Source of the DNA: Thermoplasmata archaeon
GTDB taxonomy: Archaea; Thermoplasmatota; Thermoplasmata; GCA-020350865
Assembly (NCBI GenBank): GCA_020351895.1
Contig: CP070672.1
Span: forward strand, 3,155,404 to 3,162,608
Length of the DNA stretch: 7,205 nucleotides
Direction of reading: 5' to 3'
Position numbers and translations under genes: made by a program. This document shows positions 6,115-7,205 of this stretch, piece by piece. Position 1 is the first letter of the stretch. Each line of letters begins with the position of its first letter. Under the pieces are notes generated by a model. It was given only the letters and a program-made list of their open reading frames with translations. It was not told where the DNA came from and ran no database searches.

Positions 6115-6558
6115 TCATTTTTTATTATGTTCTTGATAAGTAATATCATCATCTTTTCTTATTGGTTTTATCGAGAGGGTTCTGCCTTTGTTTTGACTTT
6201 CAATACGAAAACTAAAATATTTAATATATTTCTTAATAGTTTCAATACGAATATGAAAAAACAAATAAATGCAAATTAAAATCAATATAATCAATACAAT
6301 CCCAGTTATTAGGTCTGGATCATAATAATAAATGATTGATACGAGGATAAGCATGAGAAATAATAAAAATAGCAATATCAATGATTGTTTTAAGGAAAGC
6401 ACAAAATATGTGTTCTTTTTATTCTCTTCTTTTAATTGACTATCTATTTGGTTATTATTCACTTTCTCTACACCCTCCAATATTCGGTCCCTACTCCTCA
6501 AACCCCAACCTAAGATTACTTGTTTATCGTCATTTAAAGATATATTACTATCGCTCAA
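6115..6558 (-). CDS. 147-residue two-helix membrane protein
   Basis: I do not recognise the family. From a TTG at 6558 there is a soluble, polar N-terminal part of about 50 residues (with LGWGLRSRDRIL at 16-27), two hydrophobic helices at about 59-78 and 83-102 separated by the turn YYYDPDL, and a basic C-terminal tail of 45 residues rich in Lys, Arg and Ile. Both ends are predicted to face the cytoplasm by the positive-inside rule. GAGGGA a few bases upstream supports the TTG start; no ATG is available nearby. The gene is very AT-rich. Its start is 86 bases from the divergent SBBP gene, and the TATA region of that gene may work in both directions. It could head a minus-strand run with the next two small genes, though 116 bases separate it from 5998. 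Confidence 0.7.
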   Translation of the reverse strand: MSDSNISLNDDKQVILGWGLRSRDRILEGVEKVNNNQIDSQLKEENKKNTYFVLSLKQSLILLFLLFLMLILVSIIYYYDPDLITGIVLIILILICIYLFFHIRIETIKKYIKYFSFRIESQNKGRTLSIKPIRKDDDITYQEHNKK

Positions 6559-6591
6559 ATTCCCTCACAGAATTCTTTTTAGAATCATTGG

Positions 6592-6638
6592 AGAAGGTTT
6601 TATATGGTTTTATACACATTTATTTATGATGGAGGGGG
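6592..6638 (+). promoter_or_regulatory. Promoter and ribosome binding site, copy 2 of a shared cassette
   Basis: This repeats the element at 1313-1359: AGAAGG, the TATA box TTTTATATGG (6598-6607), a CATTTA block, ATGATGG and the ribosome binding site GGAGGGGG (6631-6638). The binding site begins 14 bases before the start codon in both copies. On the opposite strand the box reads CCATATAAAA, about 45 bases from the start of the divergent 6558 gene, so it could also drive that gene. Confidence 0.75.
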
Positions 6639-6644
6639 ATGTCA

Positions 6645-7205
6645 TTGCGAAGAAAGGTAATAAGCTGTGTGATATGTGCTTTGATGATTGCTACTGTTTT
6701 TATGATAGAAATTCCATGTAACGTAAAAGCCCAAGTTATCGAAGAATGGGTAGCAATATATGATGGCCCGAGAACAGGCCATGATTATGCTCGTGCAATA
6801 GCCGTCGACTCAGAGGGAAATATATATGTTACTGGTAGAAGCTCCGCTATTTATGGGACAGGTTTTGACTATGTCACTATTAAATATGACTCTGATGGTA
6901 ACCAGCTCTGGATAGCGAGATATGATGGTTTCAATTTTGATGACCGTCCCAGTTCAATAGCTTTGGACTTAAAAGGAAATGTATATGTGACTGGATTTAG
7001 CTATTCACCCGATACTGATGAGGACTATACTACAGTAAAATATGATTCATCAGGTAATGAACTTTGGGTAGCAAGATATGATGGCCCAGGTGATGGGTGG
7101 GATTGGCCTCAGGATATCGCTTTGGACACATCAGCTAATGTATATGTAACAGGTTACAGTGGTGGTGTTGGAACTAGAAGGGACTATGCCACGATAAAAT
7201 ATGAC
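6645..7205 (+). CDS. Secreted SBBP-repeat beta-propeller protein, 3' partial
   Basis: The frame is open from a TTG at 6645 to the right edge (187 codons), so the gene continues beyond the window. The start opens a signal peptide (MRRKVISC, hydrophobic core to about 24, likely cut after VKA-Q at 29-30). The mature part is a run of SBBP repeats of 52-54 residues starting at Trp35, Trp89 and Trp141. Each follows the pattern W-[VI]-A-x-YDG, then [IV]-A-[VL]-D-x2-[GA]-N-[VI]-YVTG, then DY-x-T-[IV]-KYD. The third is cut at the edge. SBBP repeats form beta-propellers in secreted bacterial and archaeal proteins; the ligand is unknown. The TTG is chosen because its position relative to the ribosome binding site, and the residues after it, match the PKD/LamG gene (MRREVIS). 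ATGs at 6626 and 6629 are in another frame that soon closes. Confidence 0.9.
   Translation, partial: MRRKVISCVICALMIATVFMIEIPCNVKAQVIEEWVAIYDGPRTGHDYARAIAVDSEGNIYVTGRSSAIYGTGFDYVTIKYDSDGNQLWIARYDGFNFDDRPSSIALDLKGNVYVTGFSYSPDTDEDYTTVKYDSSGNELWVARYDGPGDGWDWPQDIALDTSANVYVTGYSGGVGTRRDYATIKYD

Noticed and set aside
6381..6629. 82-residue plus-strand reading frame
   Set aside because: It is antisense to the 147-residue membrane protein and runs through the promoter and leader of the SBBP gene.

Overview
The window looks like a piece of an archaeal chromosome, most likely from an uncultured euryarchaeon. This is inferred from archaeal-type TATA boxes about 25 bases ahead of GG-rich ribosome binding sites, a tail-anchored coiled-coil protein, a membrane-linked zinc ribbon, and secreted PKD/LamG and SBBP proteins of a style common in Euryarchaeota. 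No rRNA, tRNA, CRISPR, transposase or replication gene is visible, so the lineage cannot be fixed from this sequence.

Layout. Positions 1-1010 (+) hold the end of a coiled-coil protein with one C-terminal membrane anchor, whose start lies outside the window. A short membrane-linked zinc-ribbon gene (1012-1251, -) converges on it with one base between the stops. A divergent promoter region (about 1260-1364) then leads into a 1181-residue secreted protein (1365-4910, +). That protein has a signal peptide, an N-terminal beta domain, two PKD domains each interrupted by a LamG domain, one intact PKD domain and a C-terminal beta module. From 4934 to 6558 the DNA becomes clearly AT-richer and all genes lie on the minus strand: a possible PH-like cytosolic protein (4934-5437) and three small two-helix membrane proteins (5603-5773, 5804-5998, 6115-6558). 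The 56-residue one falls below a usual 60-residue ORF cutoff. At 6645 (+) a second secreted protein begins, built of SBBP beta-propeller repeats, and runs off the window.

How the parts relate. The two secreted proteins differ completely in their mature regions. They nevertheless share a near-identical upstream cassette (TATA box, spacer, G-rich ribosome binding site) and the first residues of the signal peptide (MRR-E/K-VIS). This points to a common expression and export module for surface proteins, either duplicated or exchanged. The small-membrane-protein block sits between the two copies.

The two points most worth a second look are the repeated insertion of LamG domains into the same loop of PKD domains, and the shared promoter/leader/signal-peptide cassette.
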